Below are positions 19,345 through 32,005 of a stretch of 64,000 nt of DNA, piece by piece. The notes below the pieces were generated by a model, which searched no databases, was not told the DNA's origin, and saw nothing but the letters and a program-made list of their open reading frames with translations. Both the position numbers and the translations under genes were made by a program. Position 1 is the first letter of the stretch. Each line of letters begins with the position of its first letter. Location: NCBI GenBank assembly GCA_963565915.1, contig OY751489.1:4712001-4776000 (forward strand), written 5' to 3'. The DNA comes from Entoloma clypeatum (Eukaryota; Basidiomycota; Agaricomycetes; Agaricales; Entolomataceae).

Positions 19345-21885
19345 ATGGCGGAACGAAGCCAAAGTCGGGAGGAGAATACGTCAAATTTGGCTGAAGCTGA
19401 ACAGGCAGATCGGCCAGCGTTCGTTCTCACCAAGTCCGAGTTGAAGTTGCTCAGTGTTGCTGGAGTGAGTTGAGTTCCTCGTGTTCCCTTCGTCTTGTTC
19501 ACTAACCACTGTCACGATCCTCTCCTCAAGGTTGGATTTTTCCTCGATGGTAAGGCGCTTTCCCCTTCTTGATGAGAGGATTCATGAAATTTCATTCTTA
19601 GCTTATGATCTTTTCGTTATCAACGTCAGTACCAATTGGCCATTCAGCGATTCAAGCCAATGTATTCATGAATTTCCATGCAGCCCGTCGCAACCATGCT
19701 GCAATACCGTTTGTATGGTGGCAATCAACTCCCAGCAAATCTCCAAGGCTTCGTAAAAGCTGGCGCCAACATCGGCAGTGTCATTGGTCAATTCGGTTTT
19801 GGTAGAGACGTCTTCTCCCATTAGCGAGCCATTCTTACCTTTGTCCAAACCCAGGCTACGCCGCCGATGCCCTTGGTCGTAAAGCAGTGTGTATGTGGCG
19901 CCTTCTTTTTCTTTTGGCCTTCTCGATATTCATTGAACCACTTTCTCAGACGGAAAAGAGCTCATGCTCATTATTCTTGCCACCATTCTTTGCCTGACTA
20001 CTCCCACTGGCACATTGTCCCCTGACCACTGCCTCATCTACCTCGGCGCATTTCGCATCCTCCTTGGAATCGGCGTCGGCGGAGACTACCCTATGTCTGC
20101 CACCATCACATCTGATCGCACGAACCTCCGAAAACGTGGGACCATGCTCGCATACATCTTCTCCAACCAAGGCTGGGGCAGCTTCGGCGGAAGCCTGATG
20201 ACGATCATCGTCCTCGCCATCTATAGGCAGACCATGGAAGTCGAAGGACACACATCGAAGGTTGATGGAGGTGTGTAGTACCCCACGGGGTCTCCAGATT
20301 CCATGGCTGATGGTCTACAGTATGGCGAATTGTTGTCGGGGTCTCTCTCATCCCCGCTTTTGCCACCCTGTATCAACGCCTCACTCTTCCTGAATCCAAC
20401 CGCTACAAAGCATCGAAGAAGCTCACGTCTTCTAATGCCGATGAAGCGGGTGACGCTATCTCCCAGATCAAGCGGGCACAGCAGGGTGAAGAGGTGAGAT
20501 TCGGCAAGAGCGCTCAGGAAAAGAACGACGCGATAGAAGTAGTCTCTTCTCCCGTTGTGGATACGACGAGCCTGGAGAAGGGAGATTTTGAAGAGAAGGA
20601 AGAGAAGGAAGAAGAAAAAACACATATTGCAGGTGATTTTTGCTGGCCCTTCGTTCTCTGCGGTGGAACTGACGATATCCCCCTCCAGATTTCATAACGT
20701 ACTTCTCGGAATGGCGACACTTGAAACTCTTGATTGGGACGTCGGTGTGTTGGTTCCTCGTCGATGTCGCGTGAGTACATTCACCGTCATTTCCCTCCTG
20801 CCTTCTCAGCATGCTCACCACATCCAAACAGATTCTATGGTATAAACCTCAACCAAAACGTCGTCTTGCAAGAGATCGGATTCGATGGCAAGCATGGCAC
20901 TCCGTGGTCTAAGTTGTTCAAGATCTCCACGGGAAACATCATCATCACCGCCCTTGGCTTTGTTCCGGGTATGTTCGATGTCATGCGAAAACATTTCCAT
21001 GCACAGAGCTTGATTGTTTCGATATTAGGGTACTGGGTATCGGTCTTCACGATCGAGAAGCTCGGACGCAAGTGGATCCAGATTCAAGGTTTCCTGATGA
21101 CCTCTCTCCTCCGTAAGTTACCGCTTTGTTCGTTCTCGTTGATTTTCCCACCTCTGACTTGATCCTTCCCAGTCGCAATTCTCGCTGGAAAATTCACGGA
21201 TCTTGGCCATGTCGGCTTCATCGTCGTCTTTACCTTGTTGCAGGTATGCTGCTCAATAGTTATGGCTTATATAGGCTGACATCGCGGCTTCTGTCTCTCT
21301 AGTTCTTCTTTAACTTCGGTGCAAATACGTATGTCTCCCATCCTGTCACCCATCGCCCTCAACGATGATCTCATCTACTGGTTTCTACAATAGCACCACA
21401 TACTGTTACCCTGCCGAAGGTATTTCCAAGTCCTTCATAGAGCAACCCCGCACGCCCTGACTATGGACTCTTTTTCAGTTTTCCCCACCCGGTATAAGGC
21501 CTTTGCTCATGGTATATCCGCAGCCATGGGTAAAGCAGGAGCGATCCTGTCCGCGTTGGCCTTCAACAGTTTGACAAACAAGATTGGGACACCCAACGTT
21601 CTATGGAGTACGTCCCCTTCCTCCTTGGCATCCCGTCGAGCATCATGACACTGACAACTTCATCGTACTCATCATCAGTCTTCTTCGCGTGCAGCATGTT
21701 GGGAGCTGGTATGTTTTTGTTCACCCTGCCACCGCCTGAATCCGAGAAGTTGATGACCCCGTTTGCTAGTTTTCACACTCCTCCTTCCGGAAGTGAAGGG
21801 CCGTGACCCAGATCTCATCCTCGCTGAAGAGATCCGAGCTGCGAGAGAAGAGAAACAGCGACAGCAGGGCGAGAAGAGCGTTTGA
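19345..21885 (+). CDS. PHO84: High-affinity inorganic phosphate transporter, Pho84 family (MFS)
   Basis: 549 aa from 16 exons: 19345-19464, 19531-19549, 19602-19624, 19684-19801, 19855-19890, 19950-20270, 20321-20632, 20689-20770, 20832-20968, 21029-21112, 21173-21243, 21303-21328, 21394-21419, 21479-21607, 21679-21708, 21770-21885. The lengths sum to 550 codons and all joins are in frame. Family signs: [20 protein letters not shown] in membrane helix 1, the PHS-family signature [14 protein letters not shown] (around 20070-20105), a large hydrophilic central loop, [19 protein letters not shown], and [20 protein letters not shown] in the C-terminal half. It is predicted to be a 12-helix plasma-membrane proton/phosphate symporter. 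Exons of 19, 23, 26, 26 and 30 nt make automatic annotation error-prone. Normally induced by phosphate starvation; no Pho4 motif seen here. Confidence 0.92.
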
Positions 21886-23590
21886 CTGAAGATTTTTGTG
21901 TAACGCAAGTATTCAACTTTTCTCACTCCTTCAGATATCACTCCTTCATACACTTTTCCGTTTTCTTTTGCTCATCTGGCCACATTGTTCGGTCACATCA
22001 TATATACATACTAGTAGTAGATGTATGGGAGCTTCTGTGGATGAATCCGCGCCGAAAATCATATAGCTCGAGAGACTCCCATCAGATATCTAGGAGAACA
22101 GCCAGAGGACACCTCTTCGTGGCGAGTGTCTCAATTCTTGTTGTGCTTGGAGAGTCCTTTCAAGCGCACTGGGGTAGATTCCTTTTCCCTGACTCGATCC
22201 CGCTGTTCTGTTGTGATGAGGGGTTATTGCGAGGTGCTCACCCTGTGAGGTCAATACTAATCAAGCTTAAGTCTGAAATTGTTTGAAGGCGGTCACAATC
22301 GTCGGCTATACCGTCGCAATCTGGACAACCACGTGTGCTGGTGGAAGAAAACATGATGAAGAGGTTTCCTTGAAATTGCTTGTTCACGTACTACAGTACC
22401 CGGACATGATGGGATTTTTCGTGCTCTGGCCGTCTCTCCTCTTCCTCAGATTCCATTTAAGCTAATCAATTCTCCTGATCGATTAATTTCTAATTCGATT
22501 ATTGACAACTTCTTCGCTGAAACTGGAATCTAGAGCGCTTAGTACATATGCCCTAGTATGGTTCGCTGTATTGCTACTTGTACGTGTAGAACCTCTCGTG
22601 TTTTCATGCGTCATTGATGAGAATGCAAAGGGGGCGGAAGCCGGGCATGTCCGACAAAAATTGAGAAATCTCCATGGATCTTTTGCGAAATGAAGTTTGA
22701 GCCCTTGGTCTGAACTTCGATGAGAGGTAGCCAGGGCGTCGCCCACATTGAAGTCGACGACGCGCGCGTTGATAGTTTCCATGTGTCCTCCTTGCTCCCC
22801 TACTACTCATAGGCTGCGCGTGCAGTCAATAATGTAACGATGTTTCCAAATGGCGCGCTGAATTCTGTAACACTGTCAGGCACGAGTTCAAGGTCAAACG
22901 TCCTTATAATTTAGTCCGGGGGGTCACGGTCGCGTATTGCCGCTGTCTCTCGTGTGCGACCGTGACAGTGAACTCGAGGAGACGATTCTCGGCGATGCTT
23001 GAAATTGTAGGGGGAGTGTGTGTGTGAAAGGCCCCTCAGAAGGTCCACGTACATAGAAAAGTGCAGCCTAACGGAGAAAGTGCTTCCAGGCTAGTGCAGG
23101 GTTCAGGCACGTTCTTCTCCTGATGAGATAGTACGCGAAAGGACAATCAGATTATTTACGATTTGTATAAAGATAGAGTTCCAGGAACCACGCCTAGACA
23201 AAATAATAATAAATACTGGTGATCTCGGGAAGGGTTACGATAAGAACTTCAAGGCCTCCTGGGCCCATACATATACATAATGCGAAGAAGAAATGGGGGA
23301 GGTCATGGGATCGATAGGAGATCTATTAACGAGCGCCACTAAACGGACGATCGCTCTGCGTGTCCAAGTCGGTCCGAATGCACACGTCCAATTTTCATGC
23401 CCATCCAGTTGGAGTTTGATGGGAATCTAAGGTTTCATCGTCGTCGAAAATGCTCGGCCCCTCATTCCATGACGATGACACGCGGTGACAGGTTAGGCAA
23501 AAGGGTGAGCTGTTACGGATGGGGCTATTATATACTTGATGCTTGGATGGGGCTATTATCCGTCACGCGGGAGGACGGGCGTTGCTCGGC
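21886..23590. other. Intergenic between convergent phosphate transporter and Zn2Cys6 genes
   Basis: Transcription of both neighbours points into this 1.7 kb. No ORF with recognisable content on either strand. It should hold both 3' UTRs. Confidence 0.5.
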
Positions 23591-24776
23591 TCAATGGGCC
23601 ACTTGACCAGCTAAGACCTGAGACTGTCGAGATCTGGGGCGAGGATAGTCGGCCGCTATCAGCGTATGAACGCGTGACCTTTTGGTTGGCGTTGCATTCG
23701 AGGGTGATGAAATAATGGAGGCAAGAGAGAGGGGTGATTGTTTCGCGATTAATGGCGATGACTGGGCTGGTGGAGACGATCGCATCAAGGCGAGAGTTCC
23801 AGTTGGAGTTGGTGGCATAGACTGATAGGGGGGAAGTCGCGTGTGGCGCACGACTCGCTGGGTGGAAATAGCAGGACGGTGCGATCGTTCATGAGGTGTT
23901 GACGCGGAATAGGCAGCTGGACCCACGGCCACCGAGTCGATGGGTTTTCCCGGGATGTCTGGCTGACCGTCCGCCTTAGGGATGCTTCCCAATCGCTGCA
24001 GACGCTGGACTTGGTCTGAAAGATCGTTCAAACGCGCTCTGAGCTCGTTATACTCTCCGCGGGTTACGTATTTTTCTCTGAGAAGTACAACATGGTTTTG
24101 ACGACCGAGAAAAAATCAATGGCGCAACTTACATCGGTTCGGCGATATGCCACTGACATCTCAACTGCTCTCCCCTTCGAGAACATTGGGCGCATGGTTG
24201 AGCCCTGTGTTAACTGTGTCAACTGCGGCAACCTCAACCGGCTGTATGGAATCACTCACCTATCACATTTGATCTTCCGCCGTTTACATTCTGAATATTC
24301 ATTGGAGGGGTCAGGGGCAGCATATGAGTGACATGGTATGGATGTGGAATGGAAGGAATGAAACAAATGGGAAAAGCCGTGAGCGTCGGATTCTGAGGGA
24401 AGTAACATTATGGCTCACCAGTACAGCTCAATGCTTGCCTGCGGCGTTTCTTTTTGGGCGGACTAACGGTTGGCTCGATTCCATCGGCTTCCCCACTCGA
24501 ATCCCAGGTTTCGGAGGCTTTCCGAGCGCCGAGACTTGACCGATGTGTTGAAGCGGGACGATGCACGAATTGCAACGGAGTGGGTATAATGTGGCTGGAT
24601 CTGTGTCCGTGGGTTATCAATTGGTGCGATAACGCTGACGGCGGTAGCTCTGGGTGAAGCTGGCGAATAGAGGGCAAGAATGTTTGAAGCGCAGGATTTG
24701 TCGGATTCAACGCCGGTGGTGTCCAAGGAATCTGCGCGCGAGTACCAGATGTGGAGGATTGGTCGAGAGGATGCAT
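23591..24776 (-). CDS. Zn2Cys6 fungal-type transcription factor
   Basis: 315 aa from four exons on the minus strand: 24776-24419, 24290-24260, 24204-24133, 24077-23591 (948 nt, in frame). The finger is built across three exons: SCTECKRRKIKCDR, then PCAQCSRRGEQLRC, giving C-x2-C-x6-C-x5-C-x2-C-x8-C, a canonical binuclear cluster. It is preceded by a basic stretch PPKKKRRRQ (likely NLS) and followed by a heptad-like segment EYNELRARLNDLSDQVQRLQRL, probably the dimerisation coiled coil. The finger lies about 120 residues in, after a Pro/Ser-rich N-terminus, and the C-terminus is also Pro/Ser-rich. No fungal_trans middle domain, so it is a short member. Start chosen at the first in-frame ATG. Targets unknown. 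Confidence 0.88.
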
Positions 24777-27071
24777 CGGTTAGATATTCACCAGTTTGTG
24801 GGAGCGATGGTTGAAGCGATGTGAAGACGTGGTAGGTCGTGAGGATGTCGAGCACCAAGCATCGTAGCCAGCATGCTTAAGTATGGTGAACACGTTAGAT
24901 CTCCTTGTTTGAAAGATCCATCCTAAAGAAGCATGGTGCCAAATCCTTGGTCAGCGCCGCTCGGAAACAAACCCGACTTGGGTTTGGGATCCCTGAAATA
25001 ATATACAATCTGTGACTTCACCTAACTTACCACGGGAAGCGGAAATAAGCGGCCAAATAAGCACTTTTTAGTTGACGTGAGTCGAATTGATATCAATTCA
25101 TTGATAAACGTTGACATTGCTCTCTATGATGAGACCGTCGGGGTACCGGACGCGAAAACATCTTGGAAATTTGTTTCTGCCCTTCAAGTTCGTTATATCC
25201 ATTCTAAAGCTTGCGTGGGGTTGAACAGTGTCATTCACGATCTGGCCAATTCGGAGATCAGAGAAAGCACTCGTTGCTCAACTCTGCTGCCCAAAATTTG
25301 AGCTTCAAATCATGTTTGACATGCGGATTTTACAATTCGAGAAGGCACGAGGAGGGTTGGGACTGCGGTGGCATGCAACTGTGCGTCAAGATTTGAGTCG
25401 TGTGATGTGGCAGTGAAGATAGATAATAATAAAAAGACCGTACTGATATTGTCAGGTATGGAATAACCTTCCAGCCACATTACTTGAGGGCTAGGGTCAT
25501 TCCCCCTTTCTGTCGCGGTCTTAGTATGTATACCGGCAATTGCTCTAATTCCGACCTACGAATTGTCAACAGGACTTCTAACTTCTTCCGACTTGGGAAC
25601 ATAAGCCGATGTCTGACCGCTTTTTAACGCAATCTCCGTAGACGCGCTTCTTCTCGCCTCCCTGGCGTCTTATGATATTTCTACGGGGATAAAACCAATG
25701 TCGAACCTGGCGAAAATAATCATGTCATCTGGAATTCTGTCAAACTTGGCCCAGAACCTCCGGAGGAGTCGTGATCATTAGGAGGGTGTTTGCAGGAAAG
25801 ATTCTAGAAAGTCATGAGTAAATTACAAGTTCGAGGATCGATGCATGGGCTCGGACCAGCACCTACTTCCTGCCTCGACACAACATTCCTTTGCACACGC
25901 CGTGCTTCTCTTGCAAAGGGGATTCAGAGTTTAGCGTACCAAGGAGACTGATTACGAGTCTAACCGATGTATTCAAGTTTCGTTCACATTTGATATTGAG
26001 ATCATCCTACACTGCAAAAGAAGAAATAGGGTCAGAACTCCAGGGATAAGCTATGGCTCGTATAATTAGAAGTAAGTCGAACTCCACCTTCTAATGCATA
26101 TGGAGAACTGAGCTAGATCCAGGAGAATGGCAACAACTTTTTTTGAGGTTGATGAAATCGGGATGTCGGATTTATTTGAAGCTCCGCCGTTCCAGTCCAC
26201 CGTGACGGTCTAGGCTCACCAGTCGTTAGGTTTGGACCATCCCGTCCCCGATCCTTCCACATCTTTGCTAGGGCTGTTTCGTTTCCACCGAGCCTGTTGG
26301 TCCACGTGCGATAAAAAAATTTCCATTGCTTGATCAGAAATTCAAAACCCACCGGCCTCAAGGTCAGCAATTGCCAATTGATTTCTGTTAGATTCAAAAT
26401 GTATGAACAACGCTTGGCTCAACCAACCTGACTGGCCAAGCGAATGGATTCAAGCACGCGCGCTGCAAGGTCGCTTCTGGACATTTACTAACCGGTCGTC
26501 CAGCGACCACGTTCAATGACATTGGCCAATATCGTGATTGAAACTTGCAGGAAGGGGACTGCGGAGCGTCCGACGTCGGGCAAAGTTTGTCTCTATGATT
26601 AACTTGAACAGACCTCCACGAGCTAGTCTATTAATGAGAACAGGTTTACGATGGAGGATTCCAAGGGAAGCAACTCCAAAAAGGGAGGCGGTTATGGGCG
26701 CGTTATTCTCGGGTGATCCCCATACTTGGATTACCACCCAGCGTCATCACTCGTCTCTAATATGGGTAGTCCTCGCGCTTTGTCTGCAACCTTTTTATTT
26801 TTATTTAAGAAAACCTCAGTTTATATTCCGGCGCCCGAACGCAGTCCGGACTTTGTCTGCAACCACGGATCTATCGGTGCGTGTTTGCAGGGGTGAAAGT
26901 CTCTTTCGGCGGTGGCGTTGCCTCTCATTCATTGCATGCCGTTGCCACGCTATGGGGGACCATGAGATGACGATGTTTCGCTGCGCGCGTAACACATTTT
27001 CCTTGCGTTTTCGGTTCCAAAACCAGCAATCTAGGATCAAGATGGTAGCCAGTATGTGCTTGGTATCACGA
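24777..27071. other. Intergenic between Zn2Cys6 gene and tRNA-Ser(CGA)
   Basis: No gene recognised in 2.3 kb. Contains a small retroposon-like insertion at 26792-26850. Confidence 0.5.
26792..26850 (-). mobile_element. 59-bp A-tailed retroposed fragment with 14-bp target duplication
   Basis: Flanked by CTTTGTCTGCAACC at 26778-26791 and 26851-26864. On the minus strand the insert starts TCCGGACTGCG and ends in an A-rich tail (plus strand TTTTTATTTTTATTTAAG). Long target duplications plus a 3' A tail are the marks of LINE-type retroposition. The core matches the repeat at 15699-15751. Confidence 0.75.
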
Positions 27072-27162
27072 GGCGCTATAGCCAAGTGGTTACGGCGACA
27101 GATTCGAAATCTCGATCATCTGTTCCTCTTTGAGGGCGCAGGTTCAAATCCTGCTGGCGTCT
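27072..27162 (+). tRNA. tRNA-Ser (anticodon CGA) with 9-nt intron
   Basis: Acceptor GGCGCTA pairs with TGGCGTC. Anticodon stem ACAGA/TCTGT, loop TTCGAA-intron-A with intron ATCTCGATC, anticodon CGA (reads UCG). Mature length 82 nt with the same variable and T arms as the AGA and TGA genes. The base after the acceptor is T rather than G, which is odd for a discriminator. No T-run directly after, so termination may be further on. Confidence 0.88.
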
Positions 27163-28077
27163 GTGTTGGGTGCGACAGTGTGGAGACACTTTTTGGATGT
27201 CTTTTGCTGTGAATCTGAAAATCGATTCGTTGTCCTTGTGAACAAATGTATAGGATGTTACATGGAAATTCGTCATGTACAGGACTCGAAGCCCCTGCAA
27301 TACCTCAACGACCATTCACTGGAATACCGAAAAGGGCGGACTCGGACCCAAGGGCGTATCCAAGGATTTGTTCCGCAGGGGTCAATCAGCGATCTTTTCA
27401 TTACCAGATATGACTAGAATCTTTGCTGCGTTTCTGTCGGCGGCGCTGACGATGGTGCCGCCATCTCATCGGGTGTCTTCGACAAGCCCTGAGTATTACG
27501 AGACCATGAGGTAGAGCACGCACTGTGTTGTCGAGAGTGTAAGTAAAATATTCCTTCTCGAGTCAGCAATGTCAAAAAGATGCGCCACCTTACACAGTTC
27601 TTCTGCCGGATTGTGTGTAGGAGACGAGAAGAGGGGGGCGGTGTATATACAAACGTTTTTTTCCCCTGGCAGGATCTTACGTGTTCCTAATACCTCATTG
27701 AAGTGCGCTCGAAGAGACTAGGTGTGTGATTACCCAACTGTATCGCAACGAAAACATCGACGAGGAAGATGTTGGCGGGGACAAAAAACCCACACGAGAT
27801 GGATCAAGCTGTATCAGCCTGAGGGCAATAAAGCATCGCCGTCTGTTGGAGCCATGAGGTACGGTTGGAGTTGCAATGAGGACCTGATTATACCTATACC
27901 TTTGCTGTTTGAATTCTGCAAAGTCGTAAATTCGGACCCATACCACTGTGATCTTTGCACAGAGGCTGAATCAGCAAGGGTCACGTGGATGACGCGTATC
28001 CGAGTCCCGACGATAACCTCCGATACATCGCCGAGCTTACGCATCCCTTCAATCTCTGTCTCGTCTCACCATCCGCT
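27163..28077. other. Upstream region of the HECT ligase gene
   Basis: No gene recognised; short ORFs lack domains. Confidence 0.45.
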
Positions 28078-31000
28078 ATGTTTGCGGACGAAAGAAAACG
28101 GAAAATCAATCTAGGGGGAGCATCTTCTGCTTCTTCGCATACTCGCATTCTTGATCAGGCGCGCGTGCAACGACTTGAACGGCTGGAGCAGAAACGGCGG
28201 CAGGACAACGCGATACGGCTCCAGATATGGTGGCGAGGAATGCGGGAAGTTAAAATCGTGCAACAGGGGATTCGAAGGACGTTCTATGAAGATGTATTTG
28301 GCATGGTCGGTCTGCGTTGCTTGGTTCTCATTGGCAGAAGGGATAAGGAGGCGGTGGCCGTTTGGTCGCAAAGGGTGGTTGAAGGTGGTCCAGGTGAGAA
28401 GACTAGATGGTTATCATTATATGTTTGTCATTATTCCTGTCTTATACCTCCTAATTACCTTTGCAGATGTCCTGTTTGCACCAGCAAAATCACATCAAGA
28501 GAGCTGGCTCGTCCTGATCCGGCAAGTGTGTTTGCTACTTGTTCGTTTTGTGACAGGGAATCCTCGGTCAGTCTTTCAATTTCCCTTTCGAATCTCTAGT
28601 TGATCAAGTCCAGGTCTCCGCAAGCAGTTGCTCCTCTGAATATCCTAAAGTTGTTACTCTCTTCACCATCGACCAGCACATATCTTGGAGACTTTGGGGT
28701 TGAAGTGGCTAATGAAATAACGCAGTACCTTGTTCGTAGGGACTTTTATCCATGTCTTTCACAGTCAATTCAAAGAATCGTACGTTGCATTTTCACTTCG
28801 TAAGCCATGACTTACGAACATTTGTTGTAGCCCTTGGAATCCCGTTCCTCGCAAAATCTCGCCCTCATAGTGGCGCTGACAACAGTCCCATTTGAAACAT
28901 TGGACGCATCCGCAAGCGACTATGCGCTATCTGTCACCGCTATGTTCTCCTCCGTCCTCACGATCACTTTGCTACCAAACCGCCTTTCGCCTCAAAGCCT
29001 CACTAATTTGTCCGCACAAATACCCTTCTCTAACATACATTTAATCGACCTGGGGTTGTTAATGGGTGCCACGACTCTCGCCGACAAAATACACCTGATA
29101 GCGACTTTACAAGTTTTCGTACAGCCGCGTTACAAGTTGCTGTCGAGCCAAACAATTTCAATATATTTTAGACTCCTCACGGCGCTCCTCAATGCGATCC
29201 CCATCCCTACACTGAACCCTCCCACACTCAGGGGCTCTCGCACTTCTGACGGCGCCAACTCGGATTCCGACAATGACGACTTCCAGCCTCGAGTCACCGT
29301 CACCGTAGTTTCGTCCTTCGCCCCCATCACTGCCCCGCCTCCTCCCCCAGACCCGAAAACACAAAAACGCATCACATCTCTCCAGGCCCCGGCGCACATC
29401 GCGTCTCTCCTCGGGCACAGCCGTACCTCTCTCCCGGCGCTGATCCCCTTGCTCCTCGCACTGAGCAGCATCTGGCCCGACGTCCTTGGATCAGTCCTGG
29501 TGACGTCCCCCGCGTTTGTGCGCGAGCTGTACCGCGGGTACGTCCGCTCCAGTCCGCTGGGCCGCGAGGGCACGGACTCGGGTGTGTTGGCGGATCCTTC
29601 GAACACGGAGGCGTGGGCGCCGGTGTTGGTTCTGGTGGACCTGTATACGAAGGCATTGGTGACGATGGGGGACGACGAGTTTTTTGGGACGTCTTCGCGG
29701 ACGGAGGGAGCGGTCGACCAGCACACATGGGGCGGCGGTGGGGGAAGTGGCGGGACCCGGGTCGCACTGCCGACTGCGAGTGCGGGAACGGTGTCGGCGT
29801 GGAGGAATCCGTTGAGTCTGGACGAGTTGGTGGCGTTTAGCAGGCAGTTATTGAATATTGCGTTTGTACTGTATTTGAGGGATGGCGCGGAGGAGGGGGA
29901 TGGGTTTAGGATGGATGAGCTCGTTGGGGGTGTTATTGGGGGTGTCAGGTGTACGTGGGAGGGTGTGAGGGAGAAGGTGACGAGGTGTTTGGTTGGGATA
30001 CATGCTAGAGAGTGAGTCGTTCCTTTTTCCGTCATCGAATATTTGGTGACCGTGTGGTGCAGCTCTCGCAAGCCTTTCGTTCCCCAAGATCACTGGCTCA
30101 TCACTTCGCAGATAGACATGCAATCCTTTGTTGAAGCAGCCATGTTAGCAGTGTCTCTAACTCATTGTCTTTTTCCGTGCTGACTTGGTATTGCATACAG
30201 TTACGAAGAACGGGAGCTGTCCGCGTCTGAGCCGGACCCTGCTGTCCCGCGAGGAAGACGAAACGCTGTGCCCATCAAACGCGAGCCGGCGTACCTGTCC
30301 CCCCGTCTCGGCATCCTTAACAACATCCCCTTCGCGATGCCGTTCGACGTCCGCGTGGCGATTTTCCGGCACTTCATAGTCAATGACATCATGTCCCGCG
30401 ATTCTACAGCCTCGGCTCTGCCGCCGGTGGACCCGTTGGCGATGCTGAACAGATTGCATCACGGGAACCAGAGGCCACGAGTGACGGTGCGGCGGAATCA
30501 TGTGGCTGAAGACGGGTTCGATCGGCTTGGAGACATGGATCTGAAGGAGCCGGTGGAGATTACGTTTATAGATCAGTTCGGGGTGGAGGAGTGAGTTTGG
30601 TTTTTTTATCAAGTTCCCGTTTACTTCGGAAAAATCTGATGGTGCTTTTTTTTGCCAGGGCTGGGATCGATGGGGGTGGTGTGTTTAAGGAGTTTTTCAC
30701 GTCGCTTTGCAAGGAGGCTTTCGATACCGATCGCGGGTTGTGGTTGGCGAATAAGAAAAATGAGCTGTATCCGAATCCACATGCCTACGCGACTGAACGT
30801 AGGTGTTTCGTTCCTTTCCTTCTGGATGGTTGATATATTGTGCATAGGTCATAGTTTAAATTGGTATCGGTTCATCGGTCGGATATTGGGGAAGGCGATG
30901 TATGAAAGTATCCTTGTCGACGTGGCTTTCGCTGGGTTCTTCCTTGCGAAGGTATGTCTTACCGCACCCCATATTCCGACCGGTGCAACGGTTTACCTGT

Positions 31001-32005
31001 CTGTAACAGTGGTTAGGCAGGCAAAGCTTCCTTGACGATCTCTCTTCGCTGGACCCGGATTTGTACAATGGGCTTGTTTTTCTTAAGCATTACACGGGAA
31101 ATATGGAGGACCTTGCGTTGAACTTCACTGTTGCCATTGATGGTGCGTTTGGGTTTCCTTGTCTCTGCGAACATTGAGCACTGATGTGACTTCTGTGCAG
31201 AATTTGGGGTGACGAAAAGCATCGATCTCATTCGCAACGGAAGCAGCGTCGCTGTCACGCGCGAGAATCGACTGCTATATATTCAGTTAGTTTCTCATTA
31301 TCGCCTCAGCAAGCAGATCAAGCTGCAGAGCGAAGCGTTTTTTGAGGGATTGTCGGACATTATCGACAAGAAATGGATACGGTTTGGATCTCCGAATTCT
31401 CCTATCGAATGAGCTGCGTCGTTGATTGGTGCTTTCCCCAGAATGTTCAACCAGCAGGAGATTCAGATCCTTATCGGCGGTGTGAATGCCCCAATTGATC
31501 TGGATGATCTGAGGGCACATACGAATTATGGAGGCTTGTATGACGATAAAGATCCCACCATCCTCGCGTTCTGGAAGGTAAGTCCTCTTTGAAAACATAA
31601 AAAACGACGAGGGCGTTCTCACTTTCCCACTCAGATCGTCAACTCGTTTGATCAAGAGCAGCGTATGGCGCTTCTGCGGTTCGTAACTAGCTGCAGTCGT
31701 CCGCCGTTACTGTGAGTGCTTTCAGATCGGTTGAAGGGGGTTCTGACGTGCATGTTTCCTGTAGCGGTTTTAAAGAGCTCATACCCAACTTCTGCATCCG
31801 GGATGCAGGGGTTGATCAAGAGCGTTTACCTACATCCAGTACATGTGTTAACCTTCTCAAGGTCTGTTTGGCACCTTTGTTTCGATGTCTTCCGCTCCTC
31901 ACGTTTTATTTTGGCAAACAGCTTCCTCAATTCAAGACTGAGAAGCAAATGCGGGAAAAACTTTTGCTTGCCATCACGTCGAATGCAGGATTTGACTTGT
32001 CTTAA
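28078..32005 (+). CDS. HUL5: HECT-type E3 ubiquitin ligase, Hul5/UBE3C family
   Basis: 1061 aa from 14 exons: 28078-28393, 28467-28566, 28614-28779, 28831-30011, 30063-30143, 30201-30590, 30659-30798, 30848-30951, 31010-31142, 31201-31381, 31442-31577, 31635-31711, 31765-31861, 31922-32005. All joins are in frame and sum to 1062 codons. The start [17 protein letters not shown] and the IQ-like helix [15 protein letters not shown] are typical of UBE3C/Hul5 N-termini. The HECT domain fills the last ~370 residues, with [17 protein letters not shown] start (here [14 protein letters not shown]), [12 protein letters not shown], and the catalytic Cys in [12 protein letters not shown] (codon 31844-31846). 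It ends [15 protein letters not shown]. It forms a thioester with ubiquitin and extends chains on proteasome-bound substrates in yeast. It is convergent with TOR, 227 bp apart. Confidence 0.93.

Noticed and set aside
23397..23606. 69-codon ORF after the Zn2Cys6 gene
   Set aside because: Overlaps the end of that gene on the other strand and has no recognisable content.
29130..30071. 313-codon minus-strand ORF
   Set aside because: Lies opposite the large fourth exon of the HECT ligase and is a shadow of it.
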